A stretch of 64,000 nt of DNA from JACRAV01 sp964571235 (GCA_964571235.1 CAZNAI010000004.1:1-64000), one strand, 5' to 3'; shown: positions 18,130 through 25,607, counted from the first letter of the stretch. Program-made: numbers and translations. The notes: a model not told the origin generated them from the sequence alone.

Positions 18130-18897
18130 TTACCAGACCTTTCGGAACAATTGAACCTGAACATGTGCGGTTGTCCCCGGGTCGATGTGCACGAGCCGCC
18201 GAATAGTATCGTTGTTGGGAATGTATACAACGCGCAATTGGCGCTCTCCGATTGGAATAGAGTCGTACTCCGCAAATCCATCCGAGGCCGGATACTTGAT
18301 TTTGGTCGTGGTGCCGCCCGTGCCGTTGGGAACATCCAGAAGAAATTTGACCGAATCGCGGTAGATTGTTCCGGGGACCGCGTGACGAAGATCGGTAACT
18401 GCCACACCAACATGATTGAGCAGTAGCGCCGCGCTCGACGGCGCGATCGTTCTGACAATGGCGCTTCCACCGCCGCTTGATGACACGGTTGTCCCTGCTG
18501 AATACGTAAGCGCCTGTCCCCAACCATCCTGCTTAAAGCGCGAGTTTGTGCCGTCGGGAGTCAGTTCATCTACAACGTACGGTCCGTGCCAGGTCGAGTA
18601 TCCGCCCGGATTGGTGACGAGTGCGTCGAGATTCGGTGGCAGAGAGCCGACGTCGCCGACATAGCCGTAACTGGTACGGTTTCCCCCCGACACCAAATTG
18701 GGATCGCCGGAAATCGCATTGGCGATTTTGTCAAGGCGTTGCTTGGTGAGTTCAACCTTGCCGACATCGTTGGCTCCGCGCAACGAACGCACTGCGACTC
18801 CGGCGATAATTCCAATGATTATCACCACCACGATCAGTTCGATCAAGCTGTATCCGCTGTTGTTTGTAGCTTTGTTTATTGGCATTGGCCGAATCAT
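18130..18897 (-). CDS. GspG-like pseudopilin with CnaB-like domain (copy 4, operon head)
   Basis: First gene of the pseudopilin operon. The prepilin motif NSGYSLIEL is followed by a hydrophobic helix, the GspG-like domain (YGYVGDVGSLPPNLDALV, YSTWHGPYVV, KQDGWG) and the CnaB-like module (DSVKFLLDVPNGTGGT ... DSIPIGERQLRVVY). ATG 18897 has AGGTGA five bases upstream and gives a 15-20 residue leader as expected for prepilins; the frame extends further upstream but without signals. All four copies share the GYVGDVG and STWxGPY blocks, so they arose by tandem duplication. Confidence 0.8.
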   Translation of the reverse strand: MIRPMPINKATNNSGYSLIELIVVVIIIGIIAGVAVRSLRGANDVGKVELTKQRLDKIANAISGDPNLVSGGNRTSYGYVGDVGSLPPNLDALVTNPGGYSTWHGPYVVDELTPDGTNSRFKQDGWGQALTYSAGTTVSSSGGGSAIVRTIAPSSAALLLNHVGVAVTDLRHAVPGTIYRDSVKFLLDVPNGTGGTTTKIKYPASDGFAEYDSIPIGERQLRVVYIPNNDTIRRLVHIDPGTTAHVQVQLFRKVW

Positions 18898-19229
18898 CCG
18901 TATCACCTGATATATCGGCAGGTTAGAACCAGACCTTGGGATAAGGGATAGGGATGAAAGGGTAAAGGAAACCGGCCACTTCAAAAGCCGTTTCAGAATG
19001 AAACTCGCTGACGTCAAAATTTCTTCGAAGGCTTCAACAGGCTCAGGCTAAAGTCAATTTGCATTGGAATAGATGGGAAGAGACGGCAAAGTATGATTTC
19101 GGCTCGATACCGACTTCGCCCTGAGTTTGTCGAAGGGTGACAGTAACGACAACGTTGACAATCTATGCCACGATGAGTATAATTGGTCAATTGTGATTCC
19201 GAGTCAATTTGAGGTGTAACGAGGTACAA
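18898..19229. other. Intergenic region with repeat-like arms, no gene
   Basis: Between the divergent pseudopilin operon and the next plus-strand gene. It contains two related repeat-like arms (19021-19054 and 19112-19144) of the CCTGAG...GTCGAAGGG family. No open frame with coding character and no clear promoter was found. Confidence 0.6.
19112..19144 (+). repeat. Dispersed palindromic repeat, CCTGAG/TCGAAGG type
   Basis: The core CCCTGAGTTTGTCGAAGGG is an imperfect palindrome. Related copies occur at 41379-41407, 43648-43674 and 44193-44216. A degraded opposite-orientation arm lies at 19021-19054. Confidence 0.6.
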
Positions 19230-19715
19230 ATGGGAAAGGGAAGAGTGTGTATTCCAGCACGCACTGTGATCGCTGTGTCGATTGTTTGCCTGGCTGTTAT
19301 AGCCCAGCCGGCGAATTCCGAGTCCAACACGGGTAGACGGGGAGAATTGGGATTTTCGGTACTCAACCCCGGGGGAGTTAACCTGGTTCTGGCGAAACCG
19401 TTTTCAGATCGAGTTGGTCTCAAATTGTCCGGCGGCTATTTGGGGTCAATCTGGGGATTCCAAGGTGACCTGTATATGACTGTTCATCGGGGCTACCCGG
19501 TCCGGCATGATATTGCGCTCATAGCCGGCGCTTGGCAACATGACACACCATCGAATAAAGAAGGACAGTGGACTTTTGGCGGAGTGGCCTACAATTTCCA
19601 CTACAAGCGATTCTTTGCGGAAACCAGCTTACAGTTAGGCGGGGGAGATTGCGATTGTGACGGATTTTTGACTTTCGAGCTGGGATTTCTATTCCCGGCT
19701 CCGCGCCAGAAATAG
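19230..19715 (+). CDS. Small exported protein, probable outer-membrane beta-barrel
   Basis: 161 residues with a signal peptide (hydrophobic stretch TVIAVSIVCLAVIAQ, likely cleavage after ANSES). The mature part has alternating beta strands and many aromatic and glycine residues (LSGGYLGSIWGFQGDLYM, GGVAYNFHYKRFF, LTFELGFLFP) and ends close to a beta-barrel C-terminal signature. A CDCD cluster near the end is unusual. ATG 19230 is chosen because GAGGT lies just upstream; an in-frame TTG at 19209 has no site. Function unknown. Confidence 0.65.
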   Translation: MGKGRVCIPARTVIAVSIVCLAVIAQPANSESNTGRRGELGFSVLNPGGVNLVLAKPFSDRVGLKLSGGYLGSIWGFQGDLYMTVHRGYPVRHDIALIAGAWQHDTPSNKEGQWTFGGVAYNFHYKRFFAETSLQLGGGDCDCDGFLTFELGFLFPAPRQK

Positions 19716-19722
19716 GTTAAGC

Positions 19723-20073
19723 TCAGAACGTATCGTCGTCCCAGGTCGATTCACGGTCCGGAATACGCACTACCAGATCGCGCGTGACTTTCGCCTGGCA
19801 GGCCAGACGCGAGGTGTCGGTGAGGCCCTCAGCTTCGTCGAGCATATCGATCTCGTCTTCTGACTTCTCTGCCAACGAATCGAATCCTTCCACAATAATG
19901 CAGTGACAGGTCGAACAGGCGCAGTTGCCCCCGCAGTTGTGGTCAATCTGGATATTGTTATCAAGCGCGGCGTCCAAAATGGCGGTGCCGTCTTCAACTT
20001 CAACTTCTACGTCAGCAGGCAAAAACCGTATTTTCGGCATCGAAGATAGTTCCTTGTGTTCGGTCAGACTCAT
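19723..20073 (-). CDS. 2Fe-2S ferredoxin (adrenodoxin type)
   Basis: A 116-residue electron carrier. The cluster ligands are visible as C47-X5-C53-X2-C56 (in NCGGNCACSTCHC) plus C92 (RLACQAKV), the pattern of ISC-type/adrenodoxin ferredoxins. It is the last gene of a minus-strand trio with an A-type carrier and a DUF2480-like protein, so it probably donates electrons for Fe-S cluster assembly. Two starts are possible: ATG 20073 has GGAG seven bases upstream; Met12 (20040) would give the more usual length. Confidence 0.88.
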   Translation of the reverse strand: MSLTEHKELSSMPKIRFLPADVEVEVEDGTAILDAALDNNIQIDHNCGGNCACSTCHCIIVEGFDSLAEKSEDEIDMLDEAEGLTDTSRLACQAKVTRDLVVRIPDRESTWDDDTF

Positions 20074-20109
20074 TCATCGACTCCATCGTACATCATGGCG
20101 GGGAGAGGT

Positions 20110-20403
20110 TCAAGTCTTTTTTGTGCGCCAGGTGACTACCTGATCGTGCTCGTTCCCATACCGGATTGAGTCGGCGACTCCGGTTAAGCGCGAGGCAATC
20201 GCCATGTATGCCCAGGGTGGAATCGGCGCCGATCCACATCCGCGGACGAGTACTTTCTTCCCGGCGTACTTCGACCAATCATGGTTGGCAATAGCCAGTA
20301 GAAAGTCATCCTGCCGGAACATTCCACTTAAGAGAAATGCCTGCGGATCGACTATTTCAAATACAGGGGATTTAGTGGCCCCGGGGTCGCGAGCGTCGGT
20401 CAC
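20110..20403 (-). CDS. DUF2480-like small protein of Fe-S locus
   Basis: 97 residues. The stretch NHDWSKYAGKKVLVRGCG followed by PIPPWAYMAIASRL resembles my recollection of the DUF2480 family, which in Bacteroidota lies beside SUF Fe-S genes. This copy is shorter than the roughly 165 residues I recall for the family. It lies between an A-type carrier (12 bases upstream) and a ferredoxin (36 bases downstream), which supports a role in Fe-S assembly. The GCG cysteine may be functional. No enzymatic activity can be assigned. Confidence 0.6.
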   Translation of the reverse strand: MTDARDPGATKSPVFEIVDPQAFLLSGMFRQDDFLLAIANHDWSKYAGKKVLVRGCGSAPIPPWAYMAIASRLTGVADSIRYGNEHDQVVTWRTKKT

Positions 20404-20415
20404 AGATGCAATGTG

Positions 20416-20772
20416 TTAGCAGGTGAAACTGGAACCGCATCCGCACGAGCGCTTGGCGTTGGGATTGCTGAAAGCGAATCCGCCACCCAAAAGTCCGCTC
20501 TTGTAATCGACCGTGGTTCCGGCCAGGTACATGAGCGCTTTGAGGTCTACCCGAAGTTTGAGGCCGTCGAAATCAAACTCCCGGTCCATTTCGGAGGGAT
20601 TATTGTCAAAGGCCATCGAATAGGACATCCCCGAGCATCCGCCCGAGGACACGCCGATCCGGACAAAGAGCCCCGGTTCGTTCTCGGCGGCGATAAGGCG
20701 CTTGAGTTCCTCGATCGCCGAGGGGGTGACAAGCACTACTTGTTCCGGGGTAACTTTGGTCTGTTCGCTCAT
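20416..20772 (-). CDS. A-type Fe-S carrier (HesB/IscA/ErpA family)
   Basis: A 118-residue Fe-S carrier delivering clusters to apo-proteins. The three conserved cysteines are C46 (GGCSGM) and C110/C112 (SCGCGSSF); a fourth cysteine ends the protein. The GGCSGMSY context and DPxS-like PSEMD region fit ErpA/IscA. AAAGGAT lies before the ATG at 20772. It heads the Fe-S trio and is divergent from an IscR-like regulator, a likely controller. IscA and ErpA cannot be separated by eye. Confidence 0.9.
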   Translation of the reverse strand: MSEQTKVTPEQVVLVTPSAIEELKRLIAAENEPGLFVRIGVSSGGCSGMSYSMAFDNNPSEMDREFDFDGLKLRVDLKALMYLAGTTVDYKSGLLGGGFAFSNPNAKRSCGCGSSFTC

Positions 20773-21155
20773 TTTTGTATATCCTTTATCTGTCTACTAC
20801 TTGTCGTCTGTGATGCTGGATCAATTAACTCCACGCTGTTACAACAACCGAACCGCAAAAAAGTTCATCGCCCGTTGGGCCTATCTCAAATTTCTATTAC
20901 GGCTAACTAATTGACTATCAGTCCGTTACGATTTGCAACGGGGGCCAATTAAGTCTTTGTATCCACCGGCCAGTGCGAAAGTACAAAAAAATATCGAAAA
21001 CACAAGAAATTTATGGACTAATTGGCTCGGGGATCGTATCATAAATTAACATGGAAGTACGGGGGAACTTTTCCACTATAGTATTTCCATGTTTCGGCAG
21101 TACCAACTGCCGGATGACAATGACTTGACCGATCACTTTAGAAGGGAAAACAGCG
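20773..21155. promoter_or_regulatory. Divergent regulatory region between Fe-S genes and Rrf2 regulator
   Basis: About 380 bases without a gene, between the divergent A-type carrier and rrf2/iscR-like gene. The right half is A/T-rich and holds an inverted repeat (separate entry). Promoters for both sides should be here, but I could not place convincing hexamers. Confidence 0.5.
21049..21092. promoter_or_regulatory. Inverted repeat upstream of the Rrf2 regulator, candidate operator
   Basis: The arms ACATGGAAGTAC (21049-21060) and GTATTTCCATGT (21081-21092) are inverted with 11 of 12 positions matching and a 20-base spacer. Position and symmetry fit a dimeric-regulator site or a hairpin. It does not obviously match the known IscR type 1 site. 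Confidence 0.45.
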
Positions 21156-21566
21156 ATGCAGTTATCACGAAAAGCCGATTACGCGCTCAGAGCCGTCCGC
21201 CATCTGACCAACCTGCCGAAGGGGAAACTGGCCTCTATTAACGCCATAGCCGAGGCCGAAGCTATCCCGCGCGAATTTTTGGCTAAGATTCTCAAAGACC
21301 TTACCCGCGCCGGTGTGTTGGTCTCTTTTCAGGGAGTAACCGGCGGATATCGCCTCTCGCGCAATTCTAAGGATGTCTCGTTCCTTGATGTGATCGAGGC
21401 GATCGAAGGTCCTATCCACATCAATCTCTGCACCGAAGGCGGCCGATGTTCCTGCGAACAGGTCGGAACCTGCACCATGCACGATTTCTGGATCGGCCAG
21501 GAAGCAATGTTCAAAAAGGCGCTGGCTAAGCACTCATTCGGCAAATACAAAAAAGCCAAAGCGTAA
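21156..21566 (+). CDS. Rrf2-family Fe-S-responsive regulator (IscR-like)
   Basis: 136-residue winged-helix regulator. The N-terminal MQLSRKADYALRAVRHL and GVTGGYRLSR (wing) are diagnostic of Rrf2. The cluster-binding loop has C92, C98, C100 and C106; C92-X5-C98 matches the spacing of IscR and the third ligand would be C106, so a 2Fe-2S cluster is likely. Its divergent position next to an A-type carrier and ferredoxin suggests control of Fe-S genes. A terminator follows. Confidence 0.88.
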   Translation: MQLSRKADYALRAVRHLTNLPKGKLASINAIAEAEAIPREFLAKILKDLTRAGVLVSFQGVTGGYRLSRNSKDVSFLDVIEAIEGPIHINLCTEGGRCSCEQVGTCTMHDFWIGQEAMFKKALAKHSFGKYKKAKA

Positions 21567-21590
21567 GATTTCGCCGAATGTTCTTTGCAG

Positions 21591-21622
21591 GGCGGGTTCG
21601 TCATTGAGCCCGCCTTTGTTTT
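21591..21622 (+). terminator. Rho-independent terminator after the Rrf2 gene
   Basis: Stem GGCGGG (21591-21596) with CCCGCC (21609-21614), followed by TTTGTTTT. Confidence 0.75.
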
Positions 21623-21698
21623 AGGGTGCGGCAACCTGCCTCCTATCTGCCACCGAATTTCCTTCGGACCTGACCATTCCCCCTTTACCATTGCCCAA

Positions 21699-21727
21699 TT
21701 GTGTGTGTACAATTACCTGTGTATATT
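21699..21727 (+). promoter_or_regulatory. Promoter of pdxS
   Basis: TTGTGT (21699-21704), 17-base spacer, TATATT (21722-21727). This implies a 5' leader of about 90 bases before the pdxS ATG. Confidence 0.55.
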
Positions 21728-21826
21728 ACAAAGCAAAGAGTCTGATGCTCTCTCGCACGTGAATCACCCAGTCAGATTTTTTGTTACAGAGGTGGAGAAA
21801 AGTACTCAAGCAGGAGTTTGAAAAAT

Positions 21827-22711
21827 ATGTGGCAGGCCCAAGATCCCAACTATAAAGTCAAAGTCGGTCTGGCGGAGATGCTCAAAGGTGGTGTCATCAT
21901 GGATGTCACCAATGCCGAGCAGGCCAAGATCGCCGAAAACGCTGGCGCCGCGGCGGTAATGGCGCTCGAGCGTGTGCCCTCCGATATCCGCGCCGAGGGC
22001 GGCGTGGCCCGCATGGCCGATCTGGATGTGATCGAAAAAATCAAACGCGCGGTGACAATTCCCGTGATGGCCAAGTGCCGGATCGGTCACTTTGTTGAGG
22101 CCCGCGTGCTCGAAACGATGGAAATCGACTTCATCGACGAATCCGAAGTGCTCACACCCGCCGACGACAAATACCATGTCGACAAGTGGCCATTCAAAGT
22201 GCCGTTTGTCTGCGGCTGTCGCGATTTAGGCGAAGCGCTCCGCCGTATCTCCGAGGGCGCGGCGATGATCCGCACCAAAGGCGAGGCCGGCACCGGGGAT
22301 ATTTCGCAGGCGGTCAAACATTTGCGCGCCATTTGCGGCGTGATGAAGTCGCTGACCGTCATGTCAAACGAAGAGCATTACGGTATCGCAAAAGAATATC
22401 GCGTGCCGCTTGAACTGGTCAAAGTTGTCGCCAAACTGGGCAAACTTCCGGTCCCGAATTTCGCCGCCGGTGGCGTTGCCACACCGGCCGACGCCGCGCT
22501 TTGTATGCATCTGGGCGCCGAGGCGGTCTTTGTCGGCTCGGGCATTTTCAAATCCTCCGATCCGGAAAAACGCGCGAAAGCTATTGTCTCGGCCACGACT
22601 CACTACAAAGATTTCGCGATTATTGCGGAGTACTCGCACGGTCTGGGCGACCCGATGAAGGGCATCGCCGCCGAATCAATCCCGGTGGAGCACCAGTTGC
22701 AGGGTCGGTAG
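21827..22711 (+). CDS. pdxS: Pyridoxal 5'-phosphate synthase subunit PdxS
   Basis: Lyase subunit of the DXP-independent PLP synthase, making PLP from ribose 5-phosphate, glyceraldehyde 3-phosphate and ammonia supplied by PdxT. The (beta/alpha)8 barrel shows GGVIMDVTNAEQAKIAE, MALERVPSDIR, PVMAKCRIGHF (catalytic Lys) and GTGDISQAVKHLR. ATG 21827 has GGAG ten bases upstream; the in-frame TTG at 21818 is too close to that site. pdxT lies about 1.3 kb downstream with its own promoter, split from pdxS by two unrelated genes. 294 residues, normal length. Confidence 0.96.
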   Translation: MWQAQDPNYKVKVGLAEMLKGGVIMDVTNAEQAKIAENAGAAAVMALERVPSDIRAEGGVARMADLDVIEKIKRAVTIPVMAKCRIGHFVEARVLETMEIDFIDESEVLTPADDKYHVDKWPFKVPFVCGCRDLGEALRRISEGAAMIRTKGEAGTGDISQAVKHLRAICGVMKSLTVMSNEEHYGIAKEYRVPLELVKVVAKLGKLPVPNFAAGGVATPADAALCMHLGAEAVFVGSGIFKSSDPEKRAKAIVSATTHYKDFAIIAEYSHGLGDPMKGIAAESIPVEHQLQGR

Positions 22712-22734
22712 TTAAACAAATCTCAGATTTCACT

Positions 22735-22764
22735 AAAGGCAGGCCGAAAGGCCTGCCTTTTTTT
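22735..22764 (+). terminator. Rho-independent terminator of pdxS
   Basis: An 11-bp perfect stem (AAAGGCAGGCC / GGCCTGCCTTT) around a GAAA loop, then a T-run. Confidence 0.92.
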
Positions 22765-22841
22765 GTCAGGATTGAGAGATATCATTTCGACTGACATTGG
22801 ATGTCAGTTAAGATGGATATTTTCTACATAAGACGAACACA

Positions 22842-22872
22842 TGTCACCCCAGCGAAAGCTGGGGTCCATCTT
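22842..22872 (+). repeat. Palindromic repeat R1, left flank of the GIY-YIG gene
   Basis: 31 bases: TGTCA, a 7-bp stem CCCCAGC/GCTGGGG around GAAA, then TCCATCTT. It ends immediately before the GIY-YIG start codon. It is an inverted copy of R2 (23187-23217), and the differences between them keep the stem paired. Confidence 0.85.
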
Positions 22873-23172
22873 ATGCTGTACTACGTTTACATTACAGCCA
22901 GCCGCCGACCCGGCACTCTATACATTGGCATGACCAATGATCTTGTTCTTCGGGTCGCACAGCACAAGTCAGGTGAATTTGGCGGCTTCGCATCGAAGTT
23001 TGACTGCGACAAGCTAGTTTGGTTCGACTTCTCGGAAGACGTCATGGCCGTAATACAACGTGAAAAGCAATTGAAAGCGTGGAAGCGAGCATGGAAAGTT
23101 CAGCTCATTAAATCAACCAACCCCGAGTGGCGGAACTTGTACTACGACTTGCTCCCGCAGGCTGATAAATAG
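22873..23172 (+). CDS. Single-domain GIY-YIG nuclease-like protein
   Basis: 99 residues forming one GIY-YIG domain: YYVYI and LYIGMTNDL strands, then RVAQHKSGEFGGFASKF and IQREKQLKAWKR with the conserved metal-binding Glu in REKQLK. Such small proteins resemble the UPF0213/YhbQ group, whose roles are unclear. The frame continues upstream into repeat R1, but ATG 22873 starts exactly at the domain and right after R1. The gene is bracketed by inverted copies of a hairpin repeat, so it may be a mobile or repeat-associated unit. The bases around it show no promoter I trust. Confidence 0.8.
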   Translation: MLYYVYITASRRPGTLYIGMTNDLVLRVAQHKSGEFGGFASKFDCDKLVWFDFSEDVMAVIQREKQLKAWKRAWKVQLIKSTNPEWRNLYYDLLPQADK

Positions 23173-23186
23173 TCGGAATTAAGTAG

Positions 23187-23217
23187 AAGATGGATTCCTG
23201 CTTTCGCAGGAATGACA
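23187..23217 (-). repeat. Palindromic repeat R2, right flank of the GIY-YIG gene
   Basis: Inverted copy of R1, 25 of 31 positions identical after reverse complementation. The six differences form three compensatory base-pair changes in the stem; the GAAA loop and flanks are conserved. Confidence 0.85.
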
Positions 23218-23297
23218 AGACCACCGTACCTTCTGAAGAATTCCGCAGGCGTAATTCGCCAACCCGACCTATAAGTCTATTTGAAATAGACCTACGA

Positions 23298-23816
23298 TTA
23301 AATCGCCAGTTTCTTCTCCGTCAGGCCTTTGCTCGTTAAATACTCCACCAACTCGGCGGCTGGTTCGCCGCCTCGGTCGGCGTGATGGAGTAAAGTGTAG
23401 CCGTGCGGTCCCTTCGCCCTCAAGAGCGACGGATACTTTTCAATTTGCGCCTTCACAAATTCGGTATTGCCCAGCATCGACATCACGAAAATATTCGGCC
23501 GTGCCCCTTGTCCAATGAGGTACTCCGCGATTTCGGCATCGCCGACATGTCCGGCCCCCTCAAGCGCCGTTTCGAAATCCCCACCGCCCCAGTCGTGGCA
23601 GGCAAAGAGCAAATTGGGCTGTTCCGCGAGCATTTCCTTTACCTTGGCGAGATTATTGTGGCCGGCGGCAACAAAATCGCGCACCAGATCCGCTGAAATT
23701 TGAGGCGGCTTTTCAACTTTCTTGGTCTCGGTCTGGGCAAGCAGAAGCGACGGCGCGAGCAGATACCCAACGGCCGCGACCGACGATTGACTCATGAATT
23801 GTCGTCGATTAATCAT
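23298..23816 (-). CDS. Exported ankyrin-repeat-like protein with Tat-type signal
   Basis: 172 residues. The N-terminus INRRQFMSQSSVAAVGYLLA resembles a twin-arginine signal (RRQFM). The rest has ankyrin-like helical repeats (VKEMLAEQPNLLFACHDWGG, AEIAEYLIGQGARPNIF, LLRAKGPHGYTLLHHADRGG), the last with the typical GYTLLHHA. It probably binds a partner in the periplasm; no catalytic site is seen. ATG 23816 follows GGAGAG by four bases; the GTG at 23828 overlaps that site and is rejected. Neighbours are unrelated. Confidence 0.75.
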   Translation of the reverse strand: MINRRQFMSQSSVAAVGYLLAPSLLLAQTETKKVEKPPQISADLVRDFVAAGHNNLAKVKEMLAEQPNLLFACHDWGGGDFETALEGAGHVGDAEIAEYLIGQGARPNIFVMSMLGNTEFVKAQIEKYPSLLRAKGPHGYTLLHHADRGGEPAAELVEYLTSKGLTEKKLAI

Positions 23817-23959
23817 GGTTCTCTCCACTTTGGCGTAAGGAGTCTTGTAATTTCTAGTCTTTAGACGCGACTATCAGAGATTTGTTGTGTCCACGTTCGC
23901 GCCAATTTCCCGGCAATCCCAAATCCCGGTAAACGACCTTCGTTTGGTGCCACCCTTCA

Positions 23960-23987
23960 TTGACTCCCCTTCGATTTGGACTATATT
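23960..23987 (+). promoter_or_regulatory. Promoter of pdxT
   Basis: TTGACT (23960-23965), 16-base spacer, TATATT (23982-23987). The start codon lies 30 bases further on. An in-frame TTG inside this promoter is not a start. Confidence 0.6.
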
Positions 23988-24017
23988 CCGGCACCGATTG
24001 ATCGGTTCGGTGTTAGA

Positions 24018-24617
24018 ATGAACGTGAATATCCCGCCTAACATCACTGTCGGTGTGCTCGCCATTCAGGGCGACTACGCCAAGCATATCGAGCAATTGCA
24101 ACAGCTCGGTGTATCGCACCGTGAAGTTCGGCTCCCACGCGACCTCGAGGGACTCTCCGCTCTCATTCTCCCTGGCGGCGAATCAACCACCATGGACAAG
24201 ATGATCGACCGGTTTGCCATGCGTCAGCCGCTGATCGATTTCTGTCGCACCCACGCCGTCTACGGCACCTGCGCGGGCATGATCTTGCTTTGCACCAAAA
24301 TAAAGGACAATCAATCCAACGTTAAACCGTTGGGAGTCATCGATATAGAAGTTCTTCGGAACGGCTACGGCCGCCAGGTGTTCTCATTTGGAGAAGAGCT
24401 TGATATCAGCTTTGGAAATGGGAAAAAACAGATTGAGGCGTCGTTTATTCGCGCACCGAAAATCACAGCAGTAGGGAAGGGCATTGAAGTAATCGGCAGG
24501 CGAGGCAATGATCCGGTCCTGGTGAGACATGGGAAGATTTTAGCATCGTCATTTCACAATGAGCTTGGGTCGGACCATAGCGTCCTGAAGTTCTTCCTGA
24601 CCCATTTTTTAGGGTGA
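24018..24617 (+). CDS. pdxT: Pyridoxal 5'-phosphate synthase glutaminase PdxT
   Basis: Class I glutamine amidotransferase that feeds ammonia to PdxS. The motifs are VGVLAIQGDYAKH, LPGGESTTMDK, the nucleophile Cys in GTCAGMILL, and the His/Glu pair in SFHNELGSD. At 199 residues it has the usual length. ATG 24018 is chosen; the frame runs upstream to a TTG that lies within the promoter. lipA begins 30 bases downstream with its own -10 element. Confidence 0.93.
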   Translation: MNVNIPPNITVGVLAIQGDYAKHIEQLQQLGVSHREVRLPRDLEGLSALILPGGESTTMDKMIDRFAMRQPLIDFCRTHAVYGTCAGMILLCTKIKDNQSNVKPLGVIDIEVLRNGYGRQVFSFGEELDISFGNGKKQIEASFIRAPKITAVGKGIEVIGRRGNDPVLVRHGKILASSFHNELGSDHSVLKFFLTHFLG

Positions 24618-24641
24618 CACCGCCGTTCTTAAATGTATATT
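24614..24641 (+). promoter_or_regulatory. Promoter of lipA, leaderless type
   Basis: TATATT (24636-24641) ends six bases before the lipA ATG at 24648. A weak -35 (GTGACA, 24614-24619, 16-base spacer) overlaps the pdxT stop. No Shine-Dalgarno is present, which fits a leaderless mRNA. Confidence 0.55.
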
Positions 24642-24647
24642 ACGTAG

Positions 24648-25607
24648 ATGAATAAAGTCCCCGAAACAGAGTTGGGCGAGGTCTATTCGGCCGAGTCGAA
24701 AAAGCCCAAGGCGCCGCCGGTCAAAGACCGTCTGCAGGTGCCGCATCAGCGGGCGCCGCACTGGATGAAAATCGTCGCTCGATCGGGACCGAATTTTGAT
24801 CGTGTGAAGGGGATTCTCAAGACCAACGGTCTTCATTCGGTCTGCCAGGAAGCGGCCTGCCCGAATATCCGCGAGTGCTGGGATGAAGGCACCGCGACAT
24901 TTATGATTTTGGGACATCGCTGTACCCGCGGATGTAATTTCTGCGATGTGCTCAAAGCCCAGCCGCTGGGCCTTGACGAAGACGAGCCACGTCGCCTGGC
25001 CGACGCGGTCGCTGAACTTAAATTGAAACAAGTGGTCATCACCTCGGTGACCAGAGATGACCTGCCGGATGGGGGAGCGGCTATATTTGCCCGGACTATA
25101 GAGCTCCTCCGAAGGCAGGATACAAATGTCAAAGTCGAATTTTTGGTTCCGGACTTCGCGGGCAAAATGGAATCGGTCAAAACAGTTCTCGATTCGGGTG
25201 TTGATGTCTTCGCGCACAATATCGAGACCGTTCCGCGCCTGCACAAACGGGTCCGCGGGGCCGCAAAAATCGATCGATCCTTGGCAGTTCTCCGCTACGC
25301 CCACCAGTACACGCCGCGCCCGGTGGTGAAAACCGGTTTGATGGTTGGTCTGGGGGAGACGATGGAAGAAGTCATCGACACGATGCACCAGTGCTATGCG
25401 TCCGGGGTCGATATTTTGACAGTCGGCCAGTATCTGCGTCCTTCGCTGGCGCATCTTCCGGTCGAGCGTTTCTGGCACCCCGACGAATTTGCCGAACTGA
25501 CCAGAGTGGGAAAACTAATCGGTTTTGGCCATGTCGAGGCCGGACCGTTGGTGCGCAGTTCGTACAAAGCATTTAATCAATCAAAGGACTTGCTCGCCGC
25601 ATGTTAG
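24648..25607 (+). CDS. lipA: Lipoyl synthase LipA
   Basis: Radical SAM enzyme inserting two sulfurs into protein-bound octanoate. The auxiliary 4Fe-4S site is CQEAACPNIREC (C-X4-C-X5-C), the radical SAM site CTRGCNFC (C-X3-C-X2-C), and the C-terminal RSSY supplies the serine ligand of the auxiliary cluster. At 319 residues it has a 30-40 residue N-terminal extension rich in Lys and Pro. The gene overlaps ispH by seven bases. Being Fe-S dependent, it fits the nearby Fe-S biogenesis genes. Confidence 0.96.
   Translation: MNKVPETELGEVYSAESKKPKAPPVKDRLQVPHQRAPHWMKIVARSGPNFDRVKGILKTNGLHSVCQEAACPNIRECWDEGTATFMILGHRCTRGCNFCDVLKAQPLGLDEDEPRRLADAVAELKLKQVVITSVTRDDLPDGGAAIFARTIELLRRQDTNVKVEFLVPDFAGKMESVKTVLDSGVDVFAHNIETVPRLHKRVRGAAKIDRSLAVLRYAHQYTPRPVVKTGLMVGLGETMEEVIDTMHQCYASGVDILTVGQYLRPSLAHLPVERFWHPDEFAELTRVGKLIGFGHVEAGPLVRSSYKAFNQSKDLLAAC

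Noticed and set aside
22842..23217. Classical insertion sequence
   Set aside because: There is no transposase, and no clear target-site duplication next to the inverted repeats; only a GIY-YIG domain is encoded.
24609..25478. A 289-codon antisense frame opposite lipA
   Set aside because: Low-complexity translation; lipA on the other strand has all cluster motifs.
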